Positions 9,261-17,803 of a stretch of 43,890 bases of DNA are shown piece after piece. This DNA is from Planctomycetaceae bacterium (lineage in GTDB: Bacteria > Planctomycetota > Planctomycetia > Pirellulales > Pirellulaceae). Both the position numbers and the translations under genes were made by a program. Each line of letters begins with the position of its first letter. Position 1 is the first letter of the stretch. The stretch is from assembly GCA_002709225.1 (NCBI GenBank), contig PAQH01000086.1, positions 1-43,890 of the forward strand, written 5' to 3'. Below the pieces are notes generated by a model. That model ran no database searches. It was not told the DNA's origin and saw nothing but the letters and a program-made list of their open reading frames with translations.

Positions 9261-10892
9261 TTATTTTGCTTGTTGCTTCCGAGCAACATCTAGAGCTACG
9301 GAAAATGCGGCGTCGTGACCTTTTGCGAATCCAACAAACGCATCGTAAGACTTCGCAACATGCTGCACCCGGACGTGAGGCCGGACTCCATGTCCACTAA
9401 TTGCCTTTCCGTTAGGTGAATAGAATTTGGCCGTTGTCAGACGAATCCCTCCGTTCATTGAATGCAGTGGAAAGATCCCCTGTACACTACCTTTCCCGTA
9501 ACTTCTCTCTCCTACAATCGTCCCCCGCCGCTGGTCGCGAATCGCCCCGGCAAGAATCTCGCTGGCACTCGCTGACTCTCGGTCAAGAAGAACAACTAGC
9601 GGCAATCTCCATGTCCCAACCAAACGCGCTTGATAGTCCATATCTTCCTGGAATCCACGGCCACGTGTGGACACAATTGTTCCTGTTTCTAGAAATTTGT
9701 CGGCTACCTCGACCGCGGCATCGAGTAACCCACCTGGATTTCCGCGCAAATCGATAATTAATCCCCGCATCCCCTGCTTGTTGAGTTCCCAAAGTGCATA
9801 GTCCAGGTCACGACTCGTGGTTTTCTGGAAACTCGTCAAACGCAAATACCCAATTCCCATTTGCCGGTCAACCATCGTGGTGTTTTCGATGCTCGGCACT
9901 TCGACACGGCGACGAATAATCCGCAATGATTCTGGCTGTCGCGCCTCTCGTTGTATTGCAACGCTGACCTCAGATCCTGCGGTCCCTTTCAGCATGTCGG
10001 CCGCTCTGTCCGTTGTTGTGGCACGTACCGATGTCCCGTCCACTGCCACAATCCGATCCCCCGCAAGTATCCCAGACTCGGCTGCCGGCCCGCCAGGAAT
10101 CACGCGAACAACCAGAAGCGAATCCGTCTGCGATTTGATTTCAATTCCCAGTCCAACAAAATTCCCCTCGATCTGCGAAAATACGTCGTCTAATTGGCTA
10201 CCTGTCAAATATGCTGAGTATTCATCTAACGCACTAGCCGCGGCACAAATAAACTCGGCGTAGATTGCCGACGCCGGAAATCCAACGTGCTGCTCGAACA
10301 CCTGCCCCGCGTGAGACGCAAAATTGCGGGCCTGTTCACGTGTCCTCACAGGTCGGCTTGCAAGCACCCGCCGTACGTTGTCAAATACCGGCGCAACATC
10401 GCTGGAAGAAGCTCGCAAGGCATGTTGATCTCGGCATTGTCTTTCCGTTAATGCAACTTCGACATTCGTCAAACCACGTTCAACCAGCGAATGCCAATCC
10501 GATAAGTGGACGTAGTGACTTTGGATTTTCGCCAGGACTTCCGAATAAACACCGAGCCACTCGTCGCTGTTCATTTTCCTGAGTGAACGCAGAAAACTTT
10601 GGTCGGTATAACGGCGTGCCAAATCCAAATGAGTGCGAGCGACAATCAGCCGCTTCTGCAGTTCACGGTATCCCGGGTGCCTGTCAACTGCCTGCTCATA
10701 GTGAGCCACCGCCTCGGTCCATTGGCGTGTGCTCTCCAGTTGACTACCCTGACGAAACACCTCGTTTAATACCGCAGTGCCAGACGTTGCTTGTGCAGGG
10801 ATGCGAACTTGCGCCGAAGTTGACGTCCCAAACGACATCAACAGCGCAAGAATCGCAATAGGAAAGCGAACAAGATCCAACAAGCTGCGCAT
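9261..10892 (-). CDS. S41 carboxy-terminal processing protease with PDZ domain
   Basis: A 543-residue exported serine protease of the CtpA/Prc (S41) family. The frame is open to 11033, but the ATG at 10892 begins a clear signal peptide (LVRFPIAILALLMSFGTSTSA), so this start is chosen. Order: N-terminal helical segment resembling a TPR (residues 35-75), a long linker, a PDZ domain with GLGIEI and GGPAAESGILAGDRIVAVDG, then the catalytic domain with LIIDLRGNPGG, SASASEI (nucleophile Ser near 442) and SYGKGSVQ (general-base Lys near 467), spaced 25 residues as in the family. It ends with HGVRPHVRV. It probably trims or degrades envelope proteins. It stands alone, with a long gap upstream. Confidence 0.92.
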   Translation of the reverse strand: MRSLLDLVRFPIAILALLMSFGTSTSAQVRIPAQATSGTAVLNEVFRQGSQLESTRQWTEAVAHYEQAVDRHPGYRELQKRLIVARTHLDLARRYTDQSFLRSLRKMNSDEWLGVYSEVLAKIQSHYVHLSDWHSLVERGLTNVEVALTERQCRDQHALRASSSDVAPVFDNVRRVLASRPVRTREQARNFASHAGQVFEQHVGFPASAIYAEFICAAASALDEYSAYLTGSQLDDVFSQIEGNFVGLGIEIKSQTDSLLVVRVIPGGPAAESGILAGDRIVAVDGTSVRATTTDRAADMLKGTAGSEVSVAIQREARQPESLRIIRRRVEVPSIENTTMVDRQMGIGYLRLTSFQKTTSRDLDYALWELNKQGMRGLIIDLRGNPGGLLDAAVEVADKFLETGTIVSTRGRGFQEDMDYQARLVGTWRLPLVVLLDRESASASEILAGAIRDQRRGTIVGERSYGKGSVQGIFPLHSMNGGIRLTTAKFYSPNGKAISGHGVRPHVRVQHVAKSYDAFVGFAKGHDAAFSVALDVARKQQAK

Positions 10893-11668
10893 TGCGTCAA
10901 TCCAGCGGTGAACAGTGATATGGTGCCGGCAGCACTCGTAGCGAAATAGGCGGGAAATCTGGAAAACCGGATGCCGGAGTAACCGGTTTGGGTGGGCTTT
11001 GTGCAGGCCCCGAAGGCACCCACTTGGCCGCATGAAAAACGCTGGGCGACTTGCTCAACAGCCGTTTTCTCAGCGTTCTTCAAAGGGAATATAGGACGTG
11101 CAAACGGTCTGTCAAAAAAACAAAAACGAGTTTTTGCGGCCAACCCGCACGACCGCTACAACCTCAGCAACGACAATTCCATTGTGACGATTGAACCTAT
11201 CACAACGGCAAATGACCAAGTCCCTAGAGGAATTGATTTGCACGCGTCGCATCACAGTTCTGGCAAAGCGATCCCTGCGCTGCTCACCTGCAGAGGGAAA
11301 TTACGATTGCCGACACATGCCTCAGCGTTGGACGCTGGCGGCATTCTCTATCAACGATCGTCTCCGAGACGAAGGGCTCGCCAACGCCCAGCACAGCACG
11401 CTCAAAACCTGCAAACAGTAGCTACGTGCCCAACCACCGCTGTCCGGGCGACAGGCTACAATCCTCAGTGTTAACGCTACCAACGCAACAAGCTGTTTCC
11501 CGTGCCATCTCAAGGAATAGAAACGGGGACGCTATATCTCAACCAAGAGGCATGAAATGAGCGTTTGCTGCAGTTGATGAGCTGGTGCGACCACTTCCCA
11601 GTCGCGCAACATTCTCCCCCTGCAAAATCCCATCCGGTCGACCGGATGAAGTAACGCAACTGCCCGTT
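10893..11668. other. 776-base gap without a recognisable gene
   Basis: Several open frames exist (the longest, 160 codons on +, 10992-11474) but none has domains, a signal peptide or a believable start, and composition is unlike the neighbours. The right end holds the dsrE-like gene's terminator (11631-11648). The stretch could hold a decayed gene or an unrecognised RNA; I cannot support either. Confidence 0.5.
11631..11648 (-). terminator. Perfect palindrome acting as probable terminator of the DsrE-like gene
   Basis: The 18 bases CATCCGGTCGACCGGATG read the same on both strands and can fold as a 7-base-pair stem with a TCGA loop. It lies 20 bases past the stop of the minus-strand gene and is followed on that strand by GGATTTTGC, a short T-run, which favours an intrinsic terminator over an operator. 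Confidence 0.6.
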
Positions 11669-12139
11669 CTAATAGGTGAATACCGAGGTATTCGCACCAA
11701 TGTGCGCGAATAGTTTGGGGCGCGTGGTCACTTGGGCACCCTTCATCACATCAGCCTCCTCCACACCAAGTGCTTTCATGCAAATAGGACAAACGTGCAC
11801 TTCCGCACCTCGTTCGATCAATTTTGCAAGTTGTTTCACAATCGGAAGATTGTCTTGGAAAGCAAGGTCACTTGGCAGTGTGCGCGTGGGAACATGAACT
11901 CCCTTGACATTAAAGAATAGCGCGACAGTGCGACCTTCATCCAACGCAAAACCGGCGAGTTTCAGAGCCATATCGACCGCCTGTGGCTGGCCTTGGTCAC
12001 CTTCAACACCACTAGTGACATTGACTAACACTGTAGAAGACGATGACGCGCCGGTTGCAGACTGACTGGCCGACCTGTTCGCCGGAGAACAACCCAGCAC
12101 ACAACAATAGAATAGAACAAGACAAATCGCATTCTTCAT
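11669..12139 (-). CDS. DsrE/DsrF-like family lipoprotein
   Basis: A 156-residue protein from the ATG at 12139, which starts a lipoprotein signal with lipobox VLGC (Cys17); the upstream GTG at 12190 would only add 17 non-homologous residues. The mature part has the DsrE-like pattern: VLVNVTSGVEGD, a helix ALKLAGFALDEG, VALFFNVKGVHV, then AKLIERGAEVHVCPICMKALG with Cys117 and Cys120, and a C-terminal TSVFTY. DsrE-fold proteins take part in sulfur relay, but this is a membrane-anchored version whose partner is unknown; the CPIC pair could bind sulfur or metal. It diverges from the double-hydrolase gene 213 bases away. Confidence 0.8.
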   Translation of the reverse strand: MKNAICLVLFYCCVLGCSPANRSASQSATGASSSSTVLVNVTSGVEGDQGQPQAVDMALKLAGFALDEGRTVALFFNVKGVHVPTRTLPSDLAFQDNLPIVKQLAKLIERGAEVHVCPICMKALGVEEADVMKGAQVTTRPKLFAHIGANTSVFTY

Positions 12140-12352
12140 CAGAGGAGTTCCATCGGGGTTAGGGAGGGTGGTCAGTCGCCGTGGTGTCACCGGTTTGCTT
12201 TCCAGAGAATGCCTGCAAACAACCTCGATCTTAATGGGTGGAATCGCGCATCACCAGTCTCCGCTATACTTAAACACCACACGCGCGTCCGAGCGGCTTC
12301 AGAGATGCCAAGACTAAACCACTTCACGCACCACTTTCCCGGCCACAACCCG

Positions 12353-15235
12353 ATGCGAATTCACATCCTGCGACAGTCAATCACTCTCTGTCTGCTTGTC
12401 TCCACATCACTATGTGCAGAATCAATCCCCCCTATCCAACGCTACCTTCCACCAGTCGGCCTCCTGCCACCCAATGCCGTAACCACAAAATTGCAAGAGC
12501 GGTTGTCAGTACTACGCCTAAAACTCGCAGCAACCGAGGCTCCGAACCCGGACGTTGAAATTTATCTGAAAGCCGTCGACTACGCCCTACGGCACCGCGA
12601 ATTCTACAACGAAAAGGACTTTGACCTAGCAATCTGTTTGCTTGACGATGCGGCCAAGAGAATCACGCTCCTCGAGCAAGGCAAGTCACCCTGGACAAGC
12701 CAACGTGGGCTCGTCGTACGAGGCTATCATTCTTCCATCGACGGTTCGTCGCAACCTTACGGATTGGTCATACCCAGCGAACTCGATTTGCAGCAATCAG
12801 CTCCTCTATACGTCTGGCTCCACGGACGCGGAGACAAGAGAACCGACTTGCATTTCATTCATACACGTCAAACACACGCAGGGCGAATTGCCCCACCCGA
12901 TGCAATTGTCTTGCACCCATTTGGAAGACATTGTGTTGGGTTCAAACATGCGGGTGAAATCGATGTCCTTGAGGCGATCGAATCCGTTTGCACTCGTTAC
13001 AAGATCGATACCGAGAACATCGTATTGATGGGATTTTCTATGGGTGGCGCAGGCGTTTGGCACATTGGCGCTCACTACACCGACTGTTTTACCGCCGTTA
13101 GTCCTGGTGCCGGCTTTGCGGAAACCGCTCGCTACAATCGTTTTGACGCGAGTTCATACCCTGCCTGGTACGGTCAAAAACTATGGACCATTTATGACGC
13201 ACCAAATTACGCACGGAATTTCATGAACTTACCTGTTGTCGCCTATAGCGGTGAACGCGACAAACAAATACAAGCTGCCCGTGTCATGGAAACTGCATTC
13301 GCAGCCCATGGACAAAAACTGACCCATTTCATCGGACCCAAGATGGGACACAACTACGATCCACATAGCCTATCTGAAATCCTCCGGCGCATGCGCCATG
13401 CCGTTGAGGAATCCGACCTTCGTAAATCTGCGGCCCGTTCCTCGATACACTTGCAAACTCGTACACTGCGATACAACCGGATGCACACGGTCCAGATACT
13501 CGAAATGAAACGCCATTGGGAGGACACACGAGTAGATACCGACTGGAAACAGGATGTTCTTGCTGTCCAAACCCGGAATGTGGTCAGCTTGATGTTAGAG
13601 CTGCACGATGCGTGTCGCCGCATTCTAATTGACGGTCAAACCATTGAGGTCGCGCCAAAGTCTGCGGGCAACACAATCCGACTAACACATCACGACGGAT
13701 CCTGGAAACAACTCGACCAGTGGAAATCTCTTGCAGAACTCACTCCGCAAGACGCTCTCCAAAAACGCCACGGTTTGCAGGGGCCGATCGATGACGCGTT
13801 CCTCGCACCATTTATCGTGGTGACACCTTCCCAACGGTCAAAACATTCCCAGATTGAACGTTGGGTAAAGTTCGAACTCAGACATTTTGCGGAACGCTGG
13901 CGGGCATTGATGCGAGGTGAATTACCAATGAAACAGGACATTGACATCACCGACGAAGACATCCGGACGAAAAATCTGATTCTCTGGGGTGATGTTCAAT
14001 CCAACCAAGTCATTGCGGATTTGATCAACTCGCTCCCTTTCGAATGGAACGAGGAGACACTCCGAGTTGGCGAACGTAAATACAGCGCTGCACACCATCT
14101 ACCGGCTTTCATCTATCCCAATCCCCAAAATCCTGGCAAGTACGTAGTCTTCAACAGCGGACTGACCTTTCGTGAAGGCCACGATCGGACCAATTCCTTA
14201 CAGAATCCAAAACTCCCAGATTGGGCGGTTATTGACACATCACAACCACCAGATGCCTTGACGCCCGGAAAGGTGGTAATAGCTGACTTTTTCGATGAAT
14301 CATGGCAACTCGTAACAAAGCCAGCACAACCCCATCGACTCAAGGTCCACGTCCGCAGTTCAGTCGATGAATCATGGCAACCGTGTTACATTGTGCTCCC
14401 TCCGTCATTTCGTCCAGGTGCGGCAGCGACTCCACTACTGGTTTCTCTTCACAGCTGGAGTGCTGGCGTCGAGCAGCGTCGTGAAACCCTGGAAAGACTG
14501 GCGGCCGAACGAGGCTGGATCTGCCTCTTGCCCCATTTTCGCGGACCGAATAACCACCCTCACGCATGCGGCTCTGAACGGGCTCAACAAGACATTCTGG
14601 ATGCGATCCAATGGGTACAAAATCGCTACCCAATCGACGCGCAGCGAATCTATCTGACAGGCGTGTCAGGAGGTGGGCACATGACATTGTTGATGGCAGC
14701 TCGCCACCCTGACCTCTGGGCGGCCGCCAGTGCGTGGGTAGGCATCAGCGACCTAAACGCCTGGTATCGCAAACATGCCCGCACCAACTATGGTCGAATG
14801 ATGAGAAATAGCTGTAGCGGCATTCCGGGCGACAGCGGGTTCGTTGATCGACAATACCGCACAAGGTCACCATTGACATTCCTTCACCAGGCCACCAATG
14901 TGCCGCTCGACATCTCCGCGGGAATCCATGATGGCCACCGAGGATCGGTACCAATAAGGCACTCGATTGATGCATTCAACGCCATCGCCCGCAGCGGGCG
15001 GCACCCCACCGTCAGTGAAGAAGAAATCCGGCAACTCAGCCAACCCAATGGGCGGTTGACAAATCCACAACCGTCCGATCTCACGAAAGACGCTGCCTTT
15101 GGACGCAAAATTTATTTGCGACGGCGCGCAGCTCAATCTCGGATTACCATCTTTGAAGGAGGTCACGAGGGCATCGATACTGCAACGATCGACTGGCTCG
15201 AGAGACATTCACAAAACGTTAACAAACCAAAGTAA
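12353..15235 (+). CDS. Exported protein with two tandem alpha/beta-hydrolase domains
   Basis: A 960-residue protein from the ATG at 12353, whose signal peptide is LRQSITLCLLVSTSLCAES. The frame opens at 12209, but those residues lack a signal-like character. Domain 1 has GFSMGGAG with nucleophile Ser229, Asp303 in SGERDKQ and His333 in KMGHNYDP. A middle module of about 250 residues includes WKSLAELTPQDALQKRHGLQ, GPIDDAFLAPFIVV, LILWGDVQSNQ and PGKYVVFNSG. Domain 2 has LVSLHSWSAG, GVSGGGH with Ser772, Asp860 in IHDGH and His938 in FEGGHEG. Both triads appear complete. It resembles prolyl-oligopeptidase/esterase-like planctomycete proteins; substrate (peptide, ester or polysaccharide acyl group) is unknown. 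Confidence 0.85.
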   Translation: MRIHILRQSITLCLLVSTSLCAESIPPIQRYLPPVGLLPPNAVTTKLQERLSVLRLKLAATEAPNPDVEIYLKAVDYALRHREFYNEKDFDLAICLLDDAAKRITLLEQGKSPWTSQRGLVVRGYHSSIDGSSQPYGLVIPSELDLQQSAPLYVWLHGRGDKRTDLHFIHTRQTHAGRIAPPDAIVLHPFGRHCVGFKHAGEIDVLEAIESVCTRYKIDTENIVLMGFSMGGAGVWHIGAHYTDCFTAVSPGAGFAETARYNRFDASSYPAWYGQKLWTIYDAPNYARNFMNLPVVAYSGERDKQIQAARVMETAFAAHGQKLTHFIGPKMGHNYDPHSLSEILRRMRHAVEESDLRKSAARSSIHLQTRTLRYNRMHTVQILEMKRHWEDTRVDTDWKQDVLAVQTRNVVSLMLELHDACRRILIDGQTIEVAPKSAGNTIRLTHHDGSWKQLDQWKSLAELTPQDALQKRHGLQGPIDDAFLAPFIVVTPSQRSKHSQIERWVKFELRHFAERWRALMRGELPMKQDIDITDEDIRTKNLILWGDVQSNQVIADLINSLPFEWNEETLRVGERKYSAAHHLPAFIYPNPQNPGKYVVFNSGLTFREGHDRTNSLQNPKLPDWAVIDTSQPPDALTPGKVVIADFFDESWQLVTKPAQPHRLKVHVRSSVDESWQPCYIVLPPSFRPGAAATPLLVSLHSWSAGVEQRRETLERLAAERGWICLLPHFRGPNNHPHACGSERAQQDILDAIQWVQNRYPIDAQRIYLTGVSGGGHMTLLMAARHPDLWAAASAWVGISDLNAWYRKHARTNYGRMMRNSCSGIPGDSGFVDRQYRTRSPLTFLHQATNVPLDISAGIHDGHRGSVPIRHSIDAFNAIARSGRHPTVSEEEIRQLSQPNGRLTNPQPSDLTKDAAFGRKIYLRRRAAQSRITIFEGGHEGIDTATIDWLERHSQNVNKPK

Positions 15236-15317
15236 CAATAGGCCGGGACCGCGTCTGGCCTCCATTGCCGTGTACGACAGGGTTCGCTAAGTGGGCGACC
15301 GCTTCGACAACACTCGT

Positions 15318-16184
15318 CTAACGCCGCGGACTCCATTCTGGCAACGAGTTGGCTGGCACCCGTACCCGTCCGGTCATCGTCGCCGAAGCAGCACGGACCG
15401 AGTTACCTCTCGAGCCATTGGCAGGAGCACGGCGGGACCAGCGACTGGGTTCAGCTGGCTCCAAAGAGCGCAGCGGACACTGGGCTTCCAGTCGTCTTCC
15501 ATCGGCAGTGATGTAACGTACAAAAAGATCCAAGTCCTGATCTTCGCGCCATTTCCCAGATCCCGGCAACGGAACGTGAAGACCCGCATCGTGCGACGCT
15601 TTTTCAATCCACTGGCGTGTCTGGGCCGCGCCAAACTCCCAGCGCGCTACACGGGTACGAAGTTGCGGATTCAAGACAACAAGTGTTAATGCCCCGGCGA
15701 CAGGAACTACATTTTCTGCCTGGTCACGAGGCTGCACAATGACCTTCAAAACAGCATCGGGGTTGCTATCAGAACGCCCGTGAATTGCCACTGCACGAAC
15801 GTCCAGTCCGAGGTGTGTAATGGACAACGCCTCGCGAACTGCAGCCGATTGGCTGGTAGCCTCTGAATCAAACAACGCACGTGCGGACCCCTGCGTGGGC
15901 TCTAATTCAGCGGGAGTCCGAGGCGCACTTGATCCCTCATCTTCTAGTGGCAGTTCGATGTTCAAGTCATCCGCTTCTGTCTCGCCTGCGGGCTCACTTG
16001 CCGTGTGCGCTTGCTTCGCTCTGAGCTTTGCGTTCTCGTGCTCTAACTCAGCAATAATGTCTTCATATGCAACAATTTCATTGTTCTTCATATTGATCCA
16101 GCGTTGTACCGAACGTTTGGAAACAACACACCCAAACGACATTGTCGACAAAACGATTACCGTGATCAGCCAGCGTCCGGTCAT
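15318..16184 (-). CDS. Putative lipoprotein with N-terminal coiled coil
   Basis: A 288-residue protein I do not recognise. It begins with a lipoprotein signal, LITVIVLSTMSFGC, giving Cys19 as the lipidated residue. Residues 31-60 (NEIVAYEDIIAELEHENAKL) form a likely coiled coil, followed by an acidic, low-complexity linker to about 130. The C-terminal half, from GLDVRAVAIHGRSDSNPDAV to DLFVRYITADGRRLEAQCPL, looks like a compact beta domain. The tail is Arg/Ser/Ala rich. Anchored to the membrane facing the periplasm, it may be a structural or scaffolding protein. It is followed upstream on the same strand by the clpP pair, with a 101-base gap. Confidence 0.75.
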   Translation of the reverse strand: MTGRWLITVIVLSTMSFGCVVSKRSVQRWINMKNNEIVAYEDIIAELEHENAKLRAKQAHTASEPAGETEADDLNIELPLEDEGSSAPRTPAELEPTQGSARALFDSEATSQSAAVREALSITHLGLDVRAVAIHGRSDSNPDAVLKVIVQPRDQAENVVPVAGALTLVVLNPQLRTRVARWEFGAAQTRQWIEKASHDAGLHVPLPGSGKWREDQDLDLFVRYITADGRRLEAQCPLRSLEPAEPSRWSRRAPANGSRGNSVRAASATMTGRVRVPANSLPEWSPRR

Positions 16185-16285
16185 CCTTGACCCTCGCTCA
16201 AGAGAAGAGACTCACTGCAGCCCGACATAATAAGGCTGAAGAGAAAACAAAATTACTCGTTGCGTTATCCGGACTGGCCCTCAGT

Positions 16286-16882
16286 TCAGTCAGCTGCCGC
16301 AGTCATTTGCTCGATCACATTGTCAATCAGACTGTATTGCCTGGCCTCCTCTGCGCTCATGAAACAATCCCGATCAGTATCCTGTTCGATCTTATCCAGA
16401 GGGTGCCCGGTATGTTTCAGTAAAATCTCGTTCATACGATGCTTCACACGCTGCAGCTCTTTTGCGTGAATCATGATCTCTTCCGCTGTACCTTGCATGC
16501 CCGCTAGCGGTTGGTGGATCATGATTCGGGCGTTGGGCAGAGCAAAACGTTTACCAGGCTCGCCTGCGGTTAGCAAAACCGCACCCATTGAAGAAGCTTG
16601 TCCCAAACAATACGTTGCCACGTCGCACGTAACAAACTGCATTGTGTCGTAAATTGCCAACCCAGCAGTCACACTTCCTCCTGGCGAGTTGATGTAGAAG
16701 TGTATTTCCTTTTTCGGATCATCCGACTGCAAGAATATCATCTGGGCGACAATAGAATTCGCCACTTCGTCATTGACTGCGGTTCCGAGAAATATGATGC
16801 GGTCTTTTAGCAACCGACTGTAAATATCATAGGCGCGTTCTTGCTGCCCGTTCTTTTCGACAACATAGGGAATCAAAGGCAT
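16286..16882 (-). CDS. clpP: ATP-dependent Clp protease proteolytic subunit, canonical copy
   Basis: A 198-residue serine peptidase subunit that forms the Clp degradation chamber with an AAA+ unfoldase. The ATG at 16882 gives the family N-terminus [20 protein letters not shown]; the frame is open further to 16948, within the preceding gene. The catalytic triad is Ser98 ([11 protein letters not shown]), His123 (MIHQPL) and Asp172 (DTDRD), positions matching classical ClpP. It starts seven bases after the stop of the other clpP copy, so both are translated from one message, downstream of trigger factor. No clpX or clpA is seen in this window. Confidence is very high. Confidence 0.97.
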   Translation of the reverse strand: MPLIPYVVEKNGQQERAYDIYSRLLKDRIIFLGTAVNDEVANSIVAQMIFLQSDDPKKEIHFYINSPGGSVTAGLAIYDTMQFVTCDVATYCLGQASSMGAVLLTAGEPGKRFALPNARIMIHQPLAGMQGTAEEIMIHAKELQRVKHRMNEILLKHTGHPLDKIEQDTDRDCFMSAEEARQYSLIDNVIEQMTAAAD

Positions 16883-16889
16883 CGGCGGT

Positions 16890-17519
16890 TTACTCCTTGT
16901 CGTCGATCTCGTCGTCAATATCCACTTGAGGCTTGGAGAGCAAATCATCTACCAAACCATATTCTTTGGCTTGTTCAGCACCCAGGAAAAAGTCCCTGTC
17001 CGTATCTTCAGCAATGCGTTCCAAAGGTTGGCTTGTGTGATCCGCGAGAATCTGGTTCAACATTTCACGATTTCGCAGGATCTCGGCGGCCTGAATTTCA
17101 ATGTCACTGACCTGTCCACTCACACCTCCAAATGGCTGGTGCAACATGATACGTGCATGAGGTAACGCAAAACGCTTGCCTTTAGTGCCACCGGCTAACA
17201 ACACCGCCGCTCCACTCGCCGCTTGGCCAACACAATAGGTGGCAACAGGACAACCGAGAATCTGCATCGTGTCATAAATAGCCAATGTCGATGCAACATC
17301 ACCACCAGGTGAATTCAAATAGAAGTGGATATCCTTGCGGCGGTTTTCGCTCTGCAAGTAAAGCAGTTTCATTACCACTTCGTTTGCATTTCCGGTATAG
17401 ATTTCACCCTGCAGAAAGACAATACGGTTCTCTAGCAATAGATCGCCCAGGGTCAATTGACGCTGGCGCTGATAACTCTGGTAAGAATACGAGTTCGATA
17501 GTGGCAAGCTTGATTGCAT
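16890..17519 (-). CDS. clpP: Second ClpP paralogue with divergent N-terminus
   Basis: A 209-residue paralogue in tandem with the canonical subunit. The ATG at 17519 is used, preceded by AAGGAAA; the frame opens at 17573. The catalytic residues are present: Ser102 ([11 protein letters not shown]), His127 (MLHQPF) and Asp176 (DTDRD). The residue after the serine is Gly, where most ClpP have Met, and the N-terminal stretch [20 protein letters not shown] differs from the usual axial-loop sequence. The C-terminus is acidic ([10 protein letters not shown]). Two ClpP types in one operon suggest a mixed-ring protease, as in other bacteria with ClpP1/ClpP2, but that is inference. Confidence 0.95.
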   Translation of the reverse strand: MQSSLPLSNSYSYQSYQRQRQLTLGDLLLENRIVFLQGEIYTGNANEVVMKLLYLQSENRRKDIHFYLNSPGGDVASTLAIYDTMQILGCPVATYCVGQAASGAAVLLAGGTKGKRFALPHARIMLHQPFGGVSGQVSDIEIQAAEILRNREMLNQILADHTSQPLERIAEDTDRDFFLGAEQAKEYGLVDDLLSKPQVDIDDEIDDKE

Positions 17520-17803
17520 TATTGAGATTTCCTTCTCTGCCGATAACTTCGACAACCAGACACCGGCAGGCAACCGCCTATTGCTAAGCCAGTCTTATAC
17601 ACGGTGAAGAACACCCAGAGGGCCGAATTCAATTGTTGCCAGATGATTCTTCGCGCAGTACACAATCGTTGCACCTGTTGGGTCAGATTTGCTGGTTGCC
17701 AAGACGACATAACGTCTAATCAACTTGTCGCGACAGGCAGGCCACATCTCCACTCAAAGCGCCCTCGGTGCAACGCGAACCATTCCACCAGCACGTGCCG
17801 CTG

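Noticed and set aside
10992..11474. 160-codon plus-strand frame in the long gap
   Set aside because: Composition is Arg/His/Thr rich without hydrophobic core or motif; overlaps other weak frames.
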